A stretch of 64,000 bases of DNA from Spirochaetes bacterium GWB1_60_80 (GCA_001829185.1 MIAR01000011.1:50591-114590); one strand, 5' to 3'; positions 18,093-28,616 are shown, counted from the stretch's first letter. The notes: generated by a model not told the origin, from the letters alone. Numbers and translations are program-made.

Positions 18093-19191
18093 GCTGGCTG
18101 AGCCGCCGCTGCCGCTCGGCCTGTTCAATCAACCCGGTCAGGTAGCTGGCGCCCAGCGCCCGGTCGTAGAGGCCGTAGCCGGGCTTGCCGGTCTCGTCCC
18201 AGATCATGCGGCCGTGGTCGGGGCGCGCCGGGCCGTCGAAGCCGGAGTCCACCAGGGCGGCGACGATGGCCGCCATGTCCAGGCTGCCGCAACTGGAGGG
18301 ATGGGCGCTTTCCTCAAAAGAGCGCGGGCCGGTCAGCTTGACATTGCGCAGGTGCATGAAGGCCAGGCGGTCGGAGAACTCGCGTATCAGGCCGACGATG
18401 TCGTTGTCCGGTGAGGCGCCCAGGCTGCCGGAGCACAGGCAGAGGCCGTTGGCACTTGACGGCACGGCCTTGAACAGGTCGCGCAGCGCTTTGGCGCCAG
18501 TCACGACGCGCGGCAGGCCAAAGACCGGCCAGGGCGGGTCATCAGGGTGTAAGGCCAGGCGCAATCCAAGCCGCTCAGCCTCCGGGCAGACGGCCTTAAG
18601 AAAATATACCAGATTGGCGAAGACCGCCTCTTGCCCGATGCCGCGGTAGGCTTCCAGCAGGCCGGCCAGTTCGGCCGGGGCATAGTTGGTCAGCCAGCCG
18701 GGCAGTTGACGGTCGCCAGCCAGCGGATCCAGCCGGGCTACGGCGGCGGCGTCGTAGGCCAGGCAGGTCGAGCCGTCCGGCAGTGGCTGCGCCAGGTGGC
18801 TGCGCGTCCAGTCGAAGACCGGCATAAAGTTGTAGGTGACCACTACCGGGCTGGATCGTCCCGCCCAGTCCGCTCCGTCCTGTTGGGGCGAGGCCGGGCC
18901 GAGGGCGGCGGCTACCGCCCGCAGGCTGTCCAGCCAAGTACCGATGTCCCGTTCCCGGCCAGGCGCGCCCAGCTTGACCGACTCCGGCACCGGGATCGAC
19001 TCCACCACCCGCCAGGCCAAAGAGGCCGCCTCGGCCTGCGCGCGCAAAGTCTGCAGGCGCTCTAGCGGCCAGACCTGGCCGGGGGCAAGGTCGTAGAGGG
19101 CGGATACAACCGAACGCAATAGCGGAATCTGGCGGATATGGCGCAGCGGAACGGCGTCTTGCGGGCCGAACCAACGAAAGCTCATGTACAT
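18076..19191 (-). CDS. uxuA: Mannonate dehydratase
   Basis: Converts D-mannonate to 2-keto-3-deoxygluconate in hexuronate breakdown. Family signatures: MSFRWFGPQD at the start, IRQIPLLRSVVSALYD, VVESIPVPESVKLGAPGRERD, YNFMPVFDWTRSHL, MHLRNVK (metal ligand His) and RPDHGRMIWDE near the C-terminus, ending GYGLYDRALGASYL. Length 371 is normal. ATG 19191 follows AGGAG. No other hexuronate genes adjoin it, so it is a stand-alone gene between uvrB and hutI. Its 3' end overlaps hutI on the other strand. Confidence 0.94.
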   Translation of the reverse strand: MYMSFRWFGPQDAVPLRHIRQIPLLRSVVSALYDLAPGQVWPLERLQTLRAQAEAASLAWRVVESIPVPESVKLGAPGRERDIGTWLDSLRAVAAALGPASPQQDGADWAGRSSPVVVTYNFMPVFDWTRSHLAQPLPDGSTCLAYDAAAVARLDPLAGDRQLPGWLTNYAPAELAGLLEAYRGIGQEAVFANLVYFLKAVCPEAERLGLRLALHPDDPPWPVFGLPRVVTGAKALRDLFKAVPSSANGLCLCSGSLGASPDNDIVGLIREFSDRLAFMHLRNVKLTGPRSFEESAHPSSCGSLDMAAIVAALVDSGFDGPARPDHGRMIWDETGKPGYGLYDRALGASYLTGLIEQAERQRRLSQLSPAG

Positions 19192-19210
19192 CGGCGTCTC
19201 CTGGCTTATT

Positions 19211-19237
19211 AACCAGCGCCCTAAAACGGCGCTGGTT
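19211..19237. terminator. Hairpin between uvrB and uxuA
   Basis: A perfect 10-bp stem AACCAGCGCC/GGCGCTGGTT with a 7-base loop lies just after the uvrB stop and before the uxuA start. On the minus strand it is followed by AATAAG rather than a clear T-run, so termination strength is uncertain. Confidence 0.5.
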
Positions 19238-19242
19238 AATTG

Positions 19243-21225
19243 TTATTTATTCTTCAGGCGGTCGATTTCGTCGCGCAGCAGGGCGGCCGCCTCGAACTCC
19301 AGGTTCTTGGCCTTCTCCAGCATCTCGGCCTCCAGGCGCTTGAGCAGGCCCTTGCGCTGCTCGGGCACCAGCAGATTGTAGGACGACTTGATGGTCTCCA
19401 GATCCAGGGTGGCCACTTGGACTTCCTCTTCCTTGTGGCGCTGCAGGATGTCCTGCACGGCCTTCTTGATGGTGATGGGCGTGATGCCGTGGGCGGCGTT
19501 GTAGGCCAGCTGGGCCGCGCGCCGGCGCGCGGTTTCGCCGATGGCCTGCCTCATGGCGTCCGACTCGCGGTCGGCGTACATCACCACGCTGCCGGCGGCG
19601 TTGCGGGCCGCCCGGCCGATGATCTGGATCAGGCTGGTGGCCGAGCGCAGGAAGCCGACCTTGTCGGCGTCGAGGATGCCGATGAACGACACCTCGGGCA
19701 GGTCGATGCCCTCGCGTAACAAATTAATACCAACCAGGACGTCATATTCGCCCATACGCAACTGCTTGAGTATCTCGACGCGCTCGATGGTCTCCACCTC
19801 ACTGTGGATGTAGCGCACCTTGAGCCCCAGGCCGGTCAGGTACTCGGTCAGCTCCTCGGCCATGCGCTTGGTCAGGGTCAGGATCAGGCTGCGTTCGCCG
19901 CGACTGTTGCGCAACTTAATCTCGCTGTAGATGTCTTCCATCTGGCCCTCGCTGGGACGCATGATGATCTCGGGGTCGACCAGGCCGGTCGGCCGGATCA
20001 GCTGCTCCACCGGCGGCCCGGAGCGCTCCAGCTCCAGCTCGCGCGGGGTGGCCGAGACATACAGCACCTTGCCCACCAGCTTGTCAAACTCGTCGATCAT
20101 CAGCGGCCGGTTGTCCATGGCCGAGGGCAGGCGGAAGCCATAGTCCACCAGGTTCTGCTTGCGCACCCGATCCCCGGCGTACATGGCGCCGATCTGCGAC
20201 AGGGTAACGTGGCTCTCGTCGATGATGGTCAGAAAGTCCGGCGGGAAGTAGTCGAGCAGCACCGACGGCCGCTCGCCGCGCTTACGGCCGGACAGGGGGC
20301 CGGAGTAATTCTCGATGCCGGGGCAGTAGCCCATCTCCTCCAAGAGCTCGAGGTCGTACTCGACGCGGGTCTGCAGACGCTGGGCCTCGACCAGGCGGTT
20401 GGCGGCGTTCATCGCCTCCAGTCGCTCGGTCAGTTCGGCGCGGATGCCGGCCAGGGCCGACTGCACCATCCGCTCCGGCATGACGAACTGCTTGGCCGGG
20501 TAGATGACGGCCGCGTCCAGCTCCTCAAGGAAGTCGCCGGTTAGTGGATCGAAGCGGCGGATGCGCTGCACGGCGTCGAAGTCGAACTCGATGCGGTAGG
20601 CTTCCTTGGCGTAGGCCGGAAAGACGTCCAGGGCCTCGCCGCGCACCCGGAAGCGGCCGCGCTCCAGCACCATGTCGTTGCGCTCGTACTGCAGGCTGAT
20701 CAGCTCGCGCTTCAGCTTTTCCGGGTCAAACTCCTGCCCTACCGCTAGCGTAACGTTCATCTCGCGGTAGATTTCCGGCGTGGCCAGGCCGTAGATGCAC
20801 GACACCGTGGCGATGATGATGACGTCGCGCCGCTCCATCAGGCTGCGCGTGGCCGACAGGCGCATGCGCTCGATCTCCTGGTTGATGCTGGCGTCCTTCT
20901 CGATATAGAGGTCGCGCGTCGGCACGTAGGCCTCTGGCTGGTAGTAATCATAATATGACACGAAATATTCCACGGCGTTGTCGGGGAAGAAATCCTTGAA
21001 CTCGCGGAACAGCTGGGCCGACAGCGTCTTGTTGTGGCTAATGACCAGGGTGGGCATCTGGACGGCCTCGATCAGCTTGGCCATGGTGAAGGTTTTGCCC
21101 GAACCGGTGACGCCGCGCAGCGTCTGGCAGCGCTTGCCGCCGACAAAGGCCTTGGTCAGCGCGGCGATGGCCTCCGGCTGGTCGCCGGCCGGCTCGAAGG
21201 GGGAAACCACTTTGAATTCGCGCAT
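19243..21225 (-). CDS. uvrB: Excinuclease ABC subunit B
   Basis: DNA-damage-recognition helicase-like subunit of UvrABC nucleotide excision repair. Walker A GVTGSGKTFTMAK near residue 40, the beta-hairpin YYDYYQPEAYVP (about 92-103), Walker B IIDESHVTLSQIG, motif VI region LREGIDLPEVSFIG and IGRAARNAAG, and a C-terminal UVR motif (LEKAKNLEFEAAALLRDEID) that binds UvrC. The length of 660 is normal. ATG at 21225 has a weak AAGGATG upstream. It is upstream of uxuA, separated from it by a hairpin. Confidence 0.97.
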   Translation of the reverse strand: MREFKVVSPFEPAGDQPEAIAALTKAFVGGKRCQTLRGVTGSGKTFTMAKLIEAVQMPTLVISHNKTLSAQLFREFKDFFPDNAVEYFVSYYDYYQPEAYVPTRDLYIEKDASINQEIERMRLSATRSLMERRDVIIIATVSCIYGLATPEIYREMNVTLAVGQEFDPEKLKRELISLQYERNDMVLERGRFRVRGEALDVFPAYAKEAYRIEFDFDAVQRIRRFDPLTGDFLEELDAAVIYPAKQFVMPERMVQSALAGIRAELTERLEAMNAANRLVEAQRLQTRVEYDLELLEEMGYCPGIENYSGPLSGRKRGERPSVLLDYFPPDFLTIIDESHVTLSQIGAMYAGDRVRKQNLVDYGFRLPSAMDNRPLMIDEFDKLVGKVLYVSATPRELELERSGPPVEQLIRPTGLVDPEIIMRPSEGQMEDIYSEIKLRNSRGERSLILTLTKRMAEELTEYLTGLGLKVRYIHSEVETIERVEILKQLRMGEYDVLVGINLLREGIDLPEVSFIGILDADKVGFLRSATSLIQIIGRAARNAAGSVVMYADRESDAMRQAIGETARRRAAQLAYNAAHGITPITIKKAVQDILQRHKEEEVQVATLDLETIKSSYNLLVPEQRKGLLKRLEAEMLEKAKNLEFEAAALLRDEIDRLKNK

Positions 21226-21277
21226 CGTGCATCCTTCCAGCCATTATTATGGCTCAGCCGCTAGTGCGGCCTACCCG

Positions 21278-22717
21278 TTATCCGATCAGGCGCGCCGCGG
21301 CGGCCGCCAACAAGTCGATGCCGCAGCCGATGTCGGCCAGGGGCACCGAGCCGTAGCTGAGCCTGAGGTGGCCGTCGGGCCGGTCGGCCGTCTCGTGGCG
21401 GAAGCGGGCCTCCGGCGCCACCAGCACGCCTTGTACCGCCAGTTCCGCCGCCAGCCGGCTGGCCGTCAGCCGCCCGGTGGCTGCCGCCGGCAGCCCCAGC
21501 CACAGGTTGATGCCCCCCGCCGGCACGACATACGGCCAGTCGGACAGGCCGGCGCTGCCGAGGGCCGCCAGGCAGGTATCGCGCGCCTGCCGGTACCAGG
21601 TCCGGGCCGCCGCCAGATGGGCGTCGTAAGCCGGACCGGCCAGGAAGCGTTCCAGCAGGCGCTGCATTAAGCCATTAGAGAACAAGTCGACGCTCTGCTT
21701 GGCGGCGCTCAACCGCTCCTGCAGGGCTAACGGCGCCAGCAGGCAGGCGATGCGCAGGCCGGGCATCAGCGATTTGGAAAAGCTCTTGATATGAAAAACC
21801 CGGTCATGCACGTCGTAGTGCTTCAGTGGCCGATAACCGGCATCATCATACAGAAAATCGGAAAAAAGATCATCCTCGATGACGTAGAAGCCAAAGCGCC
21901 CGGCCAGCTCGGCCAGTTGCCGCTTCTTGGCCTCTGACCAGCACAGGCCGGTCGGGTTCTGCAGCACCGGGTTGGCGTATACCAGACGCAGCGGCCGACT
22001 GGCGGCCAGCCGCTCCAGGGCGTCCAGATCCAGGCCGTCGGCCTCAAGCGGCACGGCCTCCACCCTGGCGCCGGTGGCCACGAATACGTCGCGGGCGCCA
22101 CGGTAGCCGGGCGACTCCACCAAGGCCAGGTCGCCGCGGCGCAGGATAACGCGGGCCACCAGGTCGATGCCCTGCTGGGCGCCGGAGACGATGTGGACAG
22201 TATCGGGGTGCGGCGGCTGTGGCAGCTGACGCGACAACCGGCCGGCGATGGCCGCGCGCAGCGGCTCGTAACCGTTGGCGGTCTGGTACTCGAAGGCCTG
22301 GCCGCCATCGCGATCGACCGCCTCCACCAGGTAGCGTTTGACGTCCTCGAGCGGGAAAAGATGGCGCGGCGGCGCGTTGGCCGAAAAGTCGATACGGCCG
22401 CTGGTACTGCCCGCCTCGGGCTGGCCGGGCTGGCCGAGCGGTTCGGCTGGCAGGCCGGACGCAGCCGCGCTGGCGCTGATGTAGGCGCCGGAACCCGGAC
22501 GCGCCTCCACCAAGCCTTCCTTGGCCAGGATATTGTAAGCCGAGACGATGGTGGCGGGGTTGACGCCCAGGGCGTCGGACAACCGACGGACCGACTCCAG
22601 CCGGTCGCCGGGACGCAGCTGGCCGTCAGACAGCGCCGCGCGCAGGCTATCGGCCACCTGCACGTACAGCGGCGTGTCGATATCTTTGTATAACTGGATG
22701 AACAAGCGTTCGGCCAT
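21278..22717 (-). CDS. MocR-type GntR regulator with aminotransferase domain
   Basis: An N-terminal winged helix of the GntR family (about 1-78: PLYVQVADSLRAAL, GVNPATIVSAYNIL) is joined by a Gly/Pro linker to a fold-type-I aminotransferase domain. The PLP lysine lies in FHIKSFSKSLMPGLRIA, with YANPVLQNPTG and FYVIEDDLFSDF before it. Such proteins usually sense an amino-containing ligand and control PLP or amino-acid metabolism genes. No obvious target gene adjoins. Length 479 is normal. Confidence 0.92.
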   Translation of the reverse strand: MAERLFIQLYKDIDTPLYVQVADSLRAALSDGQLRPGDRLESVRRLSDALGVNPATIVSAYNILAKEGLVEARPGSGAYISASAAASGLPAEPLGQPGQPEAGSTSGRIDFSANAPPRHLFPLEDVKRYLVEAVDRDGGQAFEYQTANGYEPLRAAIAGRLSRQLPQPPHPDTVHIVSGAQQGIDLVARVILRRGDLALVESPGYRGARDVFVATGARVEAVPLEADGLDLDALERLAASRPLRLVYANPVLQNPTGLCWSEAKKRQLAELAGRFGFYVIEDDLFSDFLYDDAGYRPLKHYDVHDRVFHIKSFSKSLMPGLRIACLLAPLALQERLSAAKQSVDLFSNGLMQRLLERFLAGPAYDAHLAAARTWYRQARDTCLAALGSAGLSDWPYVVPAGGINLWLGLPAAATGRLTASRLAAELAVQGVLVAPEARFRHETADRPDGHLRLSYGSVPLADIGCGIDLLAAAAARLIG

Positions 22718-22742
22718 GCGTACGGGCGCTATAAACCGGGCG

Positions 22743-24050
<1,308 letters not shown>

Positions 24051-24182
24051 ATTTCTACCTCCAGACACAAAACTCCATGATAGGCCGCCGGTAACGCCTG
24101 ATTCGGCGGCTTCCGGCAGGTTTCAATATAATAGCTGGGAATCAAAAAGCCAAGTGCCGACTTGACAGGCTTGGTAGGGTGG

Positions 24183-25664
24183 TCAGGCGCTACCTCCCGG
24201 GGCGGACAGCGGCAGGCTGACGCGTAGTAGGCTGCCCCGGCCGGCCGGGTTGGCCTCGGCCGTCAGGCTGCCGCCGTGCAGGCGCACCAGCTCGCGGCTG
24301 ATGGCCAGTCCCAGGCCCGAGCCGCCGGAGCGGCGGTTGCGCGAACTATCCAGGCGATAGAAGCGCTCGAAGATGCGCTCGCGTTCCTCCGGCGCTATGC
24401 CGACGCCGTCGTCGACGCAGAGCACGTCCAGCCGGTCGCCGGCCGGCGCCACTGCGGCGCGCAGCTCGATGCGGCCGCCCTCGGCGCAGGCTATCAGGGC
24501 GTTGGCCAGCAGATTGTTGAAGACCTGGGCCAGGCGCGCTCGGTCGGCCCTCAGGATGGGTAGGCCGTAGTCAGGCAGTACCAGGCTCAGCTCGAGCCGC
24601 CGGTCGGTGGCCTGCGGCCGGAAATCCTCGACCAAGCCGGCCAGCAATTCGCCGATAGCCAGCGGCGCCAATTCCAAGCGCAGGCGGCCGCCCTCCACCG
24701 CCGACAGTTCCTGGAGGTCGTGGATCAGGTGCCCCATCAAGAGCACGTTACCGTGCAGGGCCGCCAGGTGCTCGCGGCTGACCGGGTAGACACCGTCCAG
24801 CATCAGTTCCAGGCGGGTTTGCATCAGCCCGACCGGCGTGCGCAATTCGTGGGCGGCGTCGACCACCAGCCGCCGCTTGCCGGCGTCGGCCTCGGCCAGG
24901 GATCGGGTCATGCCGTTAAAGCCGGCGCTCAGCGCGCCCAGCTCATCACTCCGGTCGGTGGGCAGGCGGACCGCCAGGTTGCCGGCCGCTACCTGGGCAG
25001 CGGCCGCCGCCAAGGCCCGCAACGGCGACATGATATTCAGAAACAGGATGGAGCCAAGAGCCAAGGCGACCAACAGGCCAAGGGCGGCGGCCAGCACCGT
25101 GGAGCGGCCGACCTGGCGCAGGAATTCGGCCTGCCAGGGCCCGAGCATCGGGTCCAGCATCGAGCCGACGAAGATGTAAGCCTGCACCTGGCCGCCGGAG
25201 CGTACCGGCCAGCCTCGTTGTGGCCGCAGCTGCGACAGGGTCAGCGCCGCCGGTCCTTCCATAGTGTGAAAGAGGACGACGCCCGCCGCGTCGGCGATAG
25301 CCAAGTGGGTGAAGGCCGGCTGGCCGCGCGGCGGTACGGCCGCGCCCGGTATCCGGCCCGGGCCCATCATACCGGCGCGGTGCTCCGGCCAATTGCGCAT
25401 GAACATAACGCCGCGCGGCACGGCGCCGATCAAGCGGCTGAATTCCTGGATAGTGCCGCCCTGGTCGATAAAGCGTTCGGCCGCGCCGGCCAACTCGGCG
25501 GCCTGGGCCCCGTCGGCCCGAGCCAGCATGGTACGCATGCCGCTGGCCAGGGACAGCCTGACCAGGACAACCGTCAACAGCGAACTGACCAGAACCACCG
25601 CCGCCAACGAGGCAACCAGCTTGAGCCACAACCAGGAGCGGCCCGGCCGCAAGACTTCACTCAT
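24183..25664 (-). CDS. HAMP-type sensor histidine kinase
   Basis: Classical membrane kinase of 493 residues with TM1 about 12-37, an extracytoplasmic domain of about 130 residues, and TM2 about 180-205. A HAMP domain (LAAAAAQVAAGNLAVRLP), HisKA box VVDAAHELRTPVGLMQ and ATPase motifs VDDGVGIAPEERERIF and GGSGLGLAISRELV follow. The sensor part has a Met/Gly/Pro-rich loop (HRAGMMGPGRIPG) that recalls the Gly/Met-rich secreted protein encoded upstream. The start overlaps the response-regulator stop by 8 bp (ATGAGTGA), so they are one operon and a cognate pair. Confidence 0.93.
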   Translation of the reverse strand: MSEVLRPGRSWLWLKLVASLAAVVLVSSLLTVVLVRLSLASGMRTMLARADGAQAAELAGAAERFIDQGGTIQEFSRLIGAVPRGVMFMRNWPEHRAGMMGPGRIPGAAVPPRGQPAFTHLAIADAAGVVLFHTMEGPAALTLSQLRPQRGWPVRSGGQVQAYIFVGSMLDPMLGPWQAEFLRQVGRSTVLAAALGLLVALALGSILFLNIMSPLRALAAAAAQVAAGNLAVRLPTDRSDELGALSAGFNGMTRSLAEADAGKRRLVVDAAHELRTPVGLMQTRLELMLDGVYPVSREHLAALHGNVLLMGHLIHDLQELSAVEGGRLRLELAPLAIGELLAGLVEDFRPQATDRRLELSLVLPDYGLPILRADRARLAQVFNNLLANALIACAEGGRIELRAAVAPAGDRLDVLCVDDGVGIAPEERERIFERFYRLDSSRNRRSGGSGLGLAISRELVRLHGGSLTAEANPAGRGSLLRVSLPLSAPGGSA

Positions 25665-26394
25665 GACGGCCTCCGGTATCGGCCGCCATCACCGGCAGTT
25701 CGGCGAACTTGTAGCCGGCGTTGCGCATGGTCAGTATATAGCGGGGGTTGGCCGGGTCCGGCTCGACGGCCTTGCGGATGTTTTTGATGTGGGCGTCGAT
25801 AGTGCGCTCGTAGGCCTCGCTGTTAAGGCCCTCGGCCACAGCGTCCAACAAGTCGGCGCGGCTGAAGACGCGGCCAGGCTGGCGAATCAGGCGGGCGACG
25901 ATTTCAAACTGCACCGCCGTCAGCGGGCAAGCGGCGCCGGACCTGGTAAGTTGGCGCTTGCCATAATCGAGGATAAACTCGCCATGGACCAGCGGCGCTG
26001 GCCCGGCGCTTTGGGCGGCGGCGGAATGCATTGCCACGCGGCGAAAGATGGCCCGGATGCGGGCGGCCAGCTCGCGCACGCTGAACGGCTTGACCATATA
26101 GTCGTCGGCGCCCAGCTCCAGGCCGATCAGCTTGTCCGCCTCCTCGGCGCGGGCCGTCAGCATGATAATCGGCACGGTTGACTGGCGGCGCACTTGGCGA
26201 GCCACCTCAAAGCCGTCCATGCCCGGCAGCATGATGTCGAGCAGCACCAGGTCCGGCGGCTCGGCGGCGAAGGACTTGAGGGCGGCCAAACCATCGGCTG
26301 ACCCGCGCGCCGCGTAGCCAATGGCCGTCAGGTAGTCCATAATCATGCCCCGCAGGCTGTTTTCGTCCTCCACCACCAGAATCGACTGTGCCAT
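25657..26394 (-). CDS. OmpR/PhoB-family response regulator
   Basis: The true start is ATG 26394 (MAQSILVVEDEN), giving 245 residues. An in-frame extension of 75 codons runs into the R2 element and is rejected. Receiver domain: acidic pocket VVEDE, phospho-acceptor Asp in LVLLDIMLPGMDG, switch Thr in IIMLTAR, Lys in YMVKPF. The C-terminal winged helix (about 130-235) has LTAVQFEIVARLIRQPGRVFSR and YERTIDAHIKNIRKAVEPD. Partner of the overlapping downstream kinase gene. The ATG lies only 20 bp from an R2 element, so the promoter must lie in or beyond that insertion. A PhoB-like tandem site before the next gene upstream is a candidate target. Confidence 0.93.
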   Translation of the reverse strand: MAQSILVVEDENSLRGMIMDYLTAIGYAARGSADGLAALKSFAAEPPDLVLLDIMLPGMDGFEVARQVRRQSTVPIIMLTARAEEADKLIGLELGADDYMVKPFSVRELAARIRAIFRRVAMHSAAAQSAGPAPLVHGEFILDYGKRQLTRSGAACPLTAVQFEIVARLIRQPGRVFSRADLLDAVAEGLNSEAYERTIDAHIKNIRKAVEPDPANPRYILTMRNAGYKFAELPVMAADTGGRHE

Positions 26395-26414
26395 AGTACC
26401 CTCACTATAAGAAA

Positions 26415-26655
26415 CTAGGAGTCTGTCGGACTTTGGATTTTGGCCCAGCGAAAGCGAGCCACGAGTGGAAAATTGGTGAGGATTGAGGGTCATATTTCCT
26501 GTATGGCCCGATTGACGAGTCGATTTTACGCCGTGGGGCGCTGAGATCGGCCAAAAAGCGTGAAAAAAACCCCGAGATTCTGGATGCTTCAGATTTGTTT
26601 CCCATTTTTTTCCTGACACTCATTCTTCGCGTTCCAAAGCCCGACAGACTCCTAG
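26415..26655 (-). mobile_element. R2 repeat element, copy B (MITE-like)
   Basis: Reverse-orientation copy of the 11493-11732 element, with the same terminal inverted repeats and a CTAG at both ends (26415-26418 and 26652-26655). The right CTAG is shared with R1 copy B. It lies immediately upstream of the response-regulator gene and has probably replaced or displaced its native promoter region. Confidence 0.85.
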
Positions 26656-26788
26656 CAGGGTGTTGAAAAACGCGGATGCGGCTTTTCAACACTTCAAAAG
26701 CCGGTACAATTACGCAGCATAGCGCAAGCTATGCGAGGAATTGTTAAGGTTGTTGAGAAAGCAACCGGCTTTTTCAACAACCTGCTAG
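26652..26788 (+). mobile_element. R1 repeat element, copy B (MITE-like)
   Basis: Near-identical to copy A in the same orientation, flanked by CTAG on both sides (26652-26655 and 26785-26788). It abuts R2 copy B on the left. The remaining 26789-26862 has a long-loop GGCGCGG/CCGCGCC inverted repeat but no gene. Confidence 0.85.
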
Positions 26789-26862
26789 GCGCGGCTGTCA
26801 CCCACCAGGGTCGACGGCCGCGCCTGACAGCTAGGCTGGCGGACGAGCCACCAACTAGCTGT

Positions 26863-27381
26863 TTACTCGCCTGAGCCGCAGTAGGGGCAGGTGCCAGTAC
26901 CGGGCTGCGGGCGCCAGCCGCCCATGCCGCCCTGGGCAGGCATGCCTTGGCCGGGCTGCATCATGCCGCCACGACTGCCGCGGCCACCCCGGCCGCCCAT
27001 CATGCCCGGCCCACCGGCGAACACGTAGACGGTGCCGTCGATGGTCGCCTTGGTAACATGGAGCAGGCGGTAGGCGCCGGCCGGTGCATCAGTCGGCGTG
27101 GGCAACAGGAAGCCCTCGACCGAGACGGTCTGCCCCTGGGAAAGAGTCAGGTCCGCCATGTTCCGCAGCGGCAGCATAATGGCGTACTCGACGCCGTCGA
27201 CGCGCAGCACTAACGGCTTGCCGATATCTTGGTGCAGAGTGCCGGTCAGGGTTACCGACTCAAGGGCCACCGGCGCGTCGCCGGGCGCCTGGCCGGGAAC
27301 GACCGCCTTGTCGCCGGCCGCGAAAAGTAGGCCAAGCGGCAACAGCACCAGACTGACCACGATAAGCAGATTGCGTTTCAT
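26863..27381 (-). CDS. Secreted Gly/Met-rich protein with C-terminal CPYC
   Basis: ATG 27381 with GGAGGTTTAT before it is the start; an upstream ORF extension lacks a ribosome site. The product has 172 residues. A signal peptide (MKRNLLIVVSLVLLPLGLLF) is followed by a small beta-rich domain of about 90 residues (ESVTLTGTLHQDIGKPLVLR, GQTVSVEGFLL). The tail is Gly/Arg/Met/Gln-rich (GGRGGRGSRGGMMQPGQG) and ends GTCPYCGSGE. A Met-rich tail and a CxxC suggest metal binding, but that is inference. A perfect tandem CGTTCAC site lies upstream, and a two-component operon lies downstream on the same strand, so a stress or metal response is plausible. Confidence 0.75.
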   Translation of the reverse strand: MKRNLLIVVSLVLLPLGLLFAAGDKAVVPGQAPGDAPVALESVTLTGTLHQDIGKPLVLRVDGVEYAIMLPLRNMADLTLSQGQTVSVEGFLLPTPTDAPAGAYRLLHVTKATIDGTVYVFAGGPGMMGGRGGRGSRGGMMQPGQGMPAQGGMGGWRPQPGTGTCPYCGSGE

Positions 27382-27487
27382 ATAAACCTCCGGTTCGGAA
27401 TTTCCGCGACGGTATGGTCCGGGCCAGTCAGCTTGGGCGGCGTCGCCGCCCCAACCAGTCTGCCGTGCTCCTTCCGTCACGCCCATG

Positions 27488-27521
27488 AATCTACGCCCCG
27501 GATGTGAACGCTGCGTGAACG
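27488..27521 (-). promoter_or_regulatory. Pho-box-like tandem operator and -10 box
   Basis: On the minus strand, CGTTCAC-GCAG-CGTTCAC (27521-27504) is a perfect 7-bp direct repeat with an 11-bp period. A -10-like TAGATT (27493-27488) follows ten bases later. This is the geometry of OmpR/PhoB-family activated promoters, where the tandem box replaces the -35. It lies about 120 bp before the secreted-protein ATG. Confidence 0.55.
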
Positions 27522-27602
27522 GCAGCCATTGTTGGCGTGATTCGAGTGTTTGTTTATAATCACGGAAGCAGGCCCAAGGCGCGCTTTGGCCGCCGGCCGC
27601 AA

Positions 27603-28616
27603 TCAGGTCGCCTGGCTGGCCAGCAGCGGCCGATCCGAAAGGCTTGCGTCGCCAACAATGCCAGCGTTGCCGGCATTACTAGGGTCGCCATAGACGCAAA
27701 CCCTATTCTTGCCGGTTTTTTTTGCCCGATACAGGGCTTGGTCGGCCAGTTCAATCAAGGTCTCGAATTTATGCTCGCGATCCGGCTTGATACCGGCTAG
27801 GCCGACGCTAATGGTGACCACCCGCCCGGTTGAGCCGGCGGCGTGCTCCAGGGCCAGGCTTTGCACAGCCAGGCGCATCCGCTCCGCCAGTTGGGCGGCG
27901 GCCGCTTCGCTGGCATCGGGCAGGATGCAGACGAATTCCTCGCCGCCCCAGCGCGCCACCAGGTCGTGCGAACGCTTCGGCACCTGCCGGATGGCGCTGG
28001 CCACGGCCTTGAGGCAGTCGTCGCCGGCGATATGGCCATAACGGTCGTTGTATTGCTTGAAGTCGTCGATGTCGATGAACAGAATAGCCAGCCAGGTACT
28101 GTAGCGGACAGCCCGGAACCACTCGGCGCTGAGCGCTTCCATAAAGCGGCGGCGGTTGGCCAGCGCCGTCAGGCTGTCCATCATCGACTGGTTGCGCAAC
28201 TCGTCGCGCAAGGCCTTGTACTGCAGGTGGTTGCGGATGCGGGCCTTGAGGATGACGTGGTTGATCGGCTTGGATACAAAATCGACCGCCCCCATCTCGA
28301 TGGCGGCCACCTCATTTTGCGCCTCGTCTAGGGCGGTGATGAAAATGACCGGAATGTCCCGGGCGCAAGGCAGAGCGGCCAGGCGGCGAAACACCTCGTA
28401 GCCGTCCATTCCCGGCATCAGCACATCGAGCAGGATCAGGTCGGGACTCAATTCGGTCTGGATCAGGCGCAAGGCTTCAGCGCCGGAAGCGGCCTGGCTG
28501 ATGACATAATCGTTATTGAGGTGACCGGCCAGAATTGCGAGATTGTCGGGTGAATCGTCGACCAGCAAGAGCGTTTGCAGCGGTTTGCCGGGGCGGGAAT
28601 CAATCATACCTGCCAT
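27603..28616 (-). CDS. Receiver-GGDEF diguanylate cyclase
   Basis: Response regulator of about 337 residues that makes cyclic di-GMP when phosphorylated. The N-terminal receiver has LLVDDSPDN, Asp in LILLDVLMPGMDG and FVSKPI. The C-terminal GGDEF domain (about 150-310) has FIDIDDFKQYNDRYGH and an intact GGEEF active site (ARWGGEEFVCILPDA). No clear RxxD inhibitory site is visible before the active site. ATG 28616 or the ATG 9 bp downstream could be the start. It is a single gene with no kinase adjacent. The two hybrid kinases at the left end are possible donors. Confidence 0.92.
   Translation of the reverse strand: MAGMIDSRPGKPLQTLLLVDDSPDNLAILAGHLNNDYVISQAASGAEALRLIQTELSPDLILLDVLMPGMDGYEVFRRLAALPCARDIPVIFITALDEAQNEVAAIEMGAVDFVSKPINHVILKARIRNHLQYKALRDELRNQSMMDSLTALANRRRFMEALSAEWFRAVRYSTWLAILFIDIDDFKQYNDRYGHIAGDDCLKAVASAIRQVPKRSHDLVARWGGEEFVCILPDASEAAAAQLAERMRLAVQSLALEHAAGSTGRVVTISVGLAGIKPDREHKFETLIELADQALYRAKKTGKNRVCVYGDPSNAGNAGIVGDASLSDRPLLASQAT

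Noticed and set aside
26395..26619. 75-codon N-terminal extension of the response regulator
   Set aside because: It reads through R2, has no ribosome site, and the receiver domain starts normally at ATG 26394.
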